Part shown: in pieces, positions 6,250 through 8,323 of the stretch | How the letters are laid out: the number at the start of each line of letters is the position of its first letter | Numbering within the stretch: the first letter of the stretch is position 1 | Origin: Bauldia sp. | Lineage (GTDB): Bacteria > Pseudomonadota > Alphaproteobacteria > Rhizobiales > Kaistiaceae | Length of the DNA stretch: 8,323 bases | Reading direction: 5' to 3' | NCBI GenBank assembly: GCA_020442095.1 | Contig: JAGRKY010000155.1 | Location: 1-8,323, forward strand | Position numbers and translations under genes: made by a program | The notes under the pieces: model-generated | The model's input: only the letters and a program-made list of their open reading frames with translations | Told to the model about the DNA's origin: nothing | Database searches by the model: none

Positions 6250-7866
6250 CTATGCCGGCTTGCCGCCAATCGCGGCCAGTGCCTCGGGCGTATCGACGTC
6301 GACCGCGACCGCCCGCCCCGTCTCAACCTCGACCACGGCCTCCCGGTAGGCGCCAATGAGATGTCTCCCGCCGGTGTCTCCCTCGACCGCGAGGAGATCC
6401 GGGAAGAGCCGCTTCGACCAAAGCACCGGGTTGCCGCGCTTGCCTTCGAAGGTCGGCAGGACAATCAATCCGCCGCCGTCGGGATCGAAGGATTCGATAA
6501 GCCGGTCAATCGTTTGCGCATCGACACCCGGCATGTCGGCGAGCAGGATCACGGCCCCGTCGATGTCGGGGGCGAGTGCCTCGATGCCTTGCTTCAGCGA
6601 GGTCGACAGGCCCTCGGCGTAGTCGGGATTGTGGACGAGTTGCACGTCGAGCCCGGCGAGCGCCGTCTCGACCTCGTCCGCCCGGTGTCCCGTCACGACG
6701 ACGACCGTATCGGCCCGGCTCGCCAGCGCCGCTTCCGTCGCAATCCGTACCAGAGGCCGCCCGCCGACTGTCGCAACCAGCTTGTTCGGCCCGCCCATGC
6801 GGCGCGAGCGCCCCGCCGCCAGCACGATCGCGGCGACCTTCGTCTCATCGCCTGTCCCGGCCATCGGCGCTTCACCTCCCCGCGGCTGCGGTCGCGACAC
6901 GATCTCCATGAGCAGTCCGCCAACCCCAAGTCCCGTAAGGCTTTTTGGGGTTACGGGCAGATCCGCCAGCAGACGGTTGAGCACCCAGTCGAAACCGTTT
7001 TCCCGCGGGCTGCGGGCGCATCCCGGCGCGCCAATCACCGGCACATCGCCAAGTTCGGCGAGAACCAGAAGATTACCCGGATCGACCGGCATCCCGAAAT
7101 GCACCACCCGCCCGCCGGCCGTCACGATACCCGCCGGCACCACATCCTCGGCATCGACCGTCGCGGATGCGCCGAAAACGACCGCAAGCTCAATGCCTTC
7201 CGCCATCATGTCGTTCAGCGCCGCGGCGACCGCGTCGGCCTCGTGCGGGACGCGGCGTTCATGAGTCAGCGTTGCGCCCGCCACCGCCAGCCGCTCCTCG
7301 AGCAGCCGTCTCGTCTTGTCCATCACGCTCGGCTTCAGCGACGGCAGCGTCGTCGCCACCAGCCCGACCTTCCGCGCCCGGAACGGCGCGACGCGAACCG
7401 CATCGGCGGCGACCGCCAGTGCCTGTTCCAGTTGCGCCCGTGGTGCCGCAAAGGGAATGATCTTGACCGTCGCCGCCATCCGCCCGGGATCGACGACGCT
7501 GTATTCATCGAGGGTCGCGACGGTGATTGCCGGGTCGATGCGGTTGATGCGATCGATCGCGGCGCGGTCGACGACGAGCAGCCCGGCGGTCTCGGCATAG
7601 AGGTTGGAGCGCCCGGTGAAGGGCGGGTCGACCCTGAGGCCGCTGCCGGCAATCGCCCCCGCCAGCGCCTCCGCGGCCGTGTCCTCATGGACGTCATCGG
7701 GGCCGAGCCGGGCGACGATCACCTCGTCCACCCCGGCATCGCCGAGCTCCGTGAGCCTTTCGGCGGAGAGGATCGTCCCCTTTCGCATCATCCCGCCGCG
7801 ATGCCGGACCGAATGGGCGAGGATCGCCCCTTCGGCTTCGGCTACCGGGACAGGACCGAATTTCAC
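6250..7866 (-). CDS. Fused molybdopterin-binding / MocA-like nucleotidyltransferase
   Basis: A predicted cytoplasmic molybdenum-cofactor enzyme of 538 residues. Residues 1-335 resemble the MPT-binding (MoeA/MoCF) domain, with GASATVDAEDV at 232-242, FGMPVDPGN at 257-265 and IGAPGCARSPREN at 278-290. Residues about 343-538 are a MobA/MocA-type nucleotidyltransferase: LAAGRSRRMGGPNK at 349-362, NPDYAEGLSTSLKQG at 413-427, DMPG at 444-447, RGNPV at 477-481 and GDTGGRH at 496-502. Family knowledge suggests that it joins CTP to molybdopterin for xanthine dehydrogenase-type enzymes; the nucleotide (CTP or GTP) is not proven by sequence. The GTG at 7864-7866 is chosen because it overlaps the XdhC stop (GTGA), is preceded by GAGG (7874-7877), and begins with the family-typical KFGPVPVAEAEGAILAHS. 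The frame stays open upstream to 8196, but that part is antisense-like noise inside XdhC. Translational coupling to XdhC is likely. Confidence 0.9.
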   Translation of the reverse strand: MKFGPVPVAEAEGAILAHSVRHRGGMMRKGTILSAERLTELGDAGVDEVIVARLGPDDVHEDTAAEALAGAIAGSGLRVDPPFTGRSNLYAETAGLLVVDRAAIDRINRIDPAITVATLDEYSVVDPGRMAATVKIIPFAAPRAQLEQALAVAADAVRVAPFRARKVGLVATTLPSLKPSVMDKTRRLLEERLAVAGATLTHERRVPHEADAVAAALNDMMAEGIELAVVFGASATVDAEDVVPAGIVTAGGRVVHFGMPVDPGNLLVLAELGDVPVIGAPGCARSPRENGFDWVLNRLLADLPVTPKSLTGLGVGGLLMEIVSRPQPRGGEAPMAGTGDETKVAAIVLAAGRSRRMGGPNKLVATVGGRPLVRIATEAALASRADTVVVVTGHRADEVETALAGLDVQLVHNPDYAEGLSTSLKQGIEALAPDIDGAVILLADMPGVDAQTIDRLIESFDPDGGGLIVLPTFEGKRGNPVLWSKRLFPDLLAVEGDTGGRHLIGAYREAVVEVETGRAVAVDVDTPEALAAIGGKPA

Positions 7867-8323
7867 GCAGCCGCCTCGTTCGCCATGCCACGGCGGCGGA
7901 GCGCTTCGATCACCTGGGCGAGGATCGACACGGCGATCTCGGCCGGCGACTGGGCGCCGATTGCGAGGCCGATCGGCGCGCGGATCGTCTCGAGCGCGGC
8001 ATCCGCGACGCCGGCGGCGCGCAGCCGCTCCAGCCGTTTGGCATGGGTCTTCCGGCTGCCCAGCGCTCCGACATAGAAGCACCCGGCGGCGAGCGCGGCG
8101 ACAAGCGCCCCGTCGTCGATCTTCGGATCGTGGGTCACCACCGCCAGCGCCGTGAAGCGGTCGAGCCCGACCTTCGGAAGCGCGACGTCCGGCCATTCGG
8201 CAAAGAGCGGTACATCCGGGAACCGCTCCTCGGAAGCAAAGGCGGTGCGCGGGTCGATGATCGACATATCGAAGCCGGCGATCCGCGCCATCGGCGCAAG
8301 CGCCTGGCTGATATGGACGGCGC
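7863..8323 (-). CDS. XdhC-family molybdenum cofactor chaperone (5' end outside window)
   Basis: This is the C-terminal Rossmann part of an XdhC/CoxI-type protein. In the family it binds molybdenum cofactor and helps insert the matured (sulfurated) cofactor into xanthine dehydrogenase or related hydroxylases. About 153 residues are visible. The frame is open to the window edge and reads AVHISQALAPMARIAGFDMS, so the Met at 8289-8291 is internal. Other landmarks are IIDPRTAF, VVTHDPKIDDGALVAAL, YVGALGSRKTHAKRLERL, IRAPIGLAIGAQSPAEIAVS and a short C-terminal tail ending ANEAAA. The TGA at 7863-7865 overlaps the GTG of the downstream MPT-binding/MocA-like gene by four bases, so the pair forms an operon. 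The target enzyme is not in the window. Confidence 0.92.
   Translation of the reverse strand, partial: AVHISQALAPMARIAGFDMSIIDPRTAFASEERFPDVPLFAEWPDVALPKVGLDRFTALAVVTHDPKIDDGALVAALAAGCFYVGALGSRKTHAKRLERLRAAGVADAALETIRAPIGLAIGAQSPAEIAVSILAQVIEALRRRGMANEAAA

Noticed and set aside
6924..6957. Programmed -1 frameshift site with pseudoknot
   Set aside because: The slippery stretch lies inside the structure rather than upstream of it, the loops are too short, and the zero frame encodes the complete fusion protein.
6361..8076. Long open frame on the plus strand (571 codons) antisense to the cofactor genes
   Set aside because: The translation is Arg/His/Asp-rich with no recognisable domain. The opposite strand has clear MPT-binding, MocA-like and XdhC motifs. 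Such shadow frames are common in GC-rich DNA.
7867..8196. N-terminal extension of the MPT-binding/MocA-like protein to 8196
   Set aside because: This stretch is the XdhC gene in another frame. The extension is Arg-rich noise, and the GTG at 7864-7866 with the 4-base overlap is the natural start.

Overview
The window looks like chromosomal DNA of a GC-rich alphaproteobacterium, probably of the Hyphomicrobiales (Rhizobiales). This rests on an Usg-family gene, a fused molybdopterin-binding/MobA-like protein next to an XdhC gene, a cluster of GANTC (CcrM-type) sites, and the base composition. No rRNA, tRNA, CRISPR array, integrase or transposase was seen.

Layout from left to right. (1) Bases 1-2019, plus strand: the 3' part of a large secreted protein. 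It carries autotransporter-type beta-strand (PATR) repeats and then an RTX calcium-binding block with a type I secretion-like C-terminus. (2) Bases 2080-2181, minus strand: the last 33 codons of a lost cyclophilin-like gene, a close relative of the intact gene at 5382-5753. (3) Bases 2215-4554, minus strand: an exported type I (formylglycine) sulfatase with an extra C-terminal beta domain. (4) Bases 4662-5357, plus strand, divergent from the sulfatase: a Crp/Fnr-type regulator. The gap between the two starts holds two 16-bp palindromes that could be operators. (5) Bases 5382-5753 and 5816-6085, both minus strand: the intact cyclophilin-like protein and a small Usg-like protein with an unusual leader that can form two hairpins. 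(6) Bases 6250-8323, minus strand: a molybdenum-cofactor maturation operon. An XdhC-family protein, cut by the window edge, is coupled by a 4-base overlap to a fused MPT-binding/nucleotidyltransferase (MocA-like) protein. A xanthine dehydrogenase/CO dehydrogenase-type molybdenum hydroxylase would be expected beyond the right edge.

The most notable signal is architectural. The sulfatase-regulator pair is bracketed by direct repeats of about 101 bp (2080-2180 and 5382-5482, 94 matches of 101). Both repeats are the 3' end of the cyclophilin-like gene, and six of their seven differences are synonymous. That resembles the footprint of an element that entered the 3' end of a gene and brought its own gene tail, or of recombination between paralogues. 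No recombinase lies in the roughly 3.3-kb interval, so the mechanism is an inference. Otherwise the sulfatase and its divergent regulator read as one regulated catabolic or scavenging unit, and the XdhC/MocA-like pair as a Mo-enzyme maturation unit.
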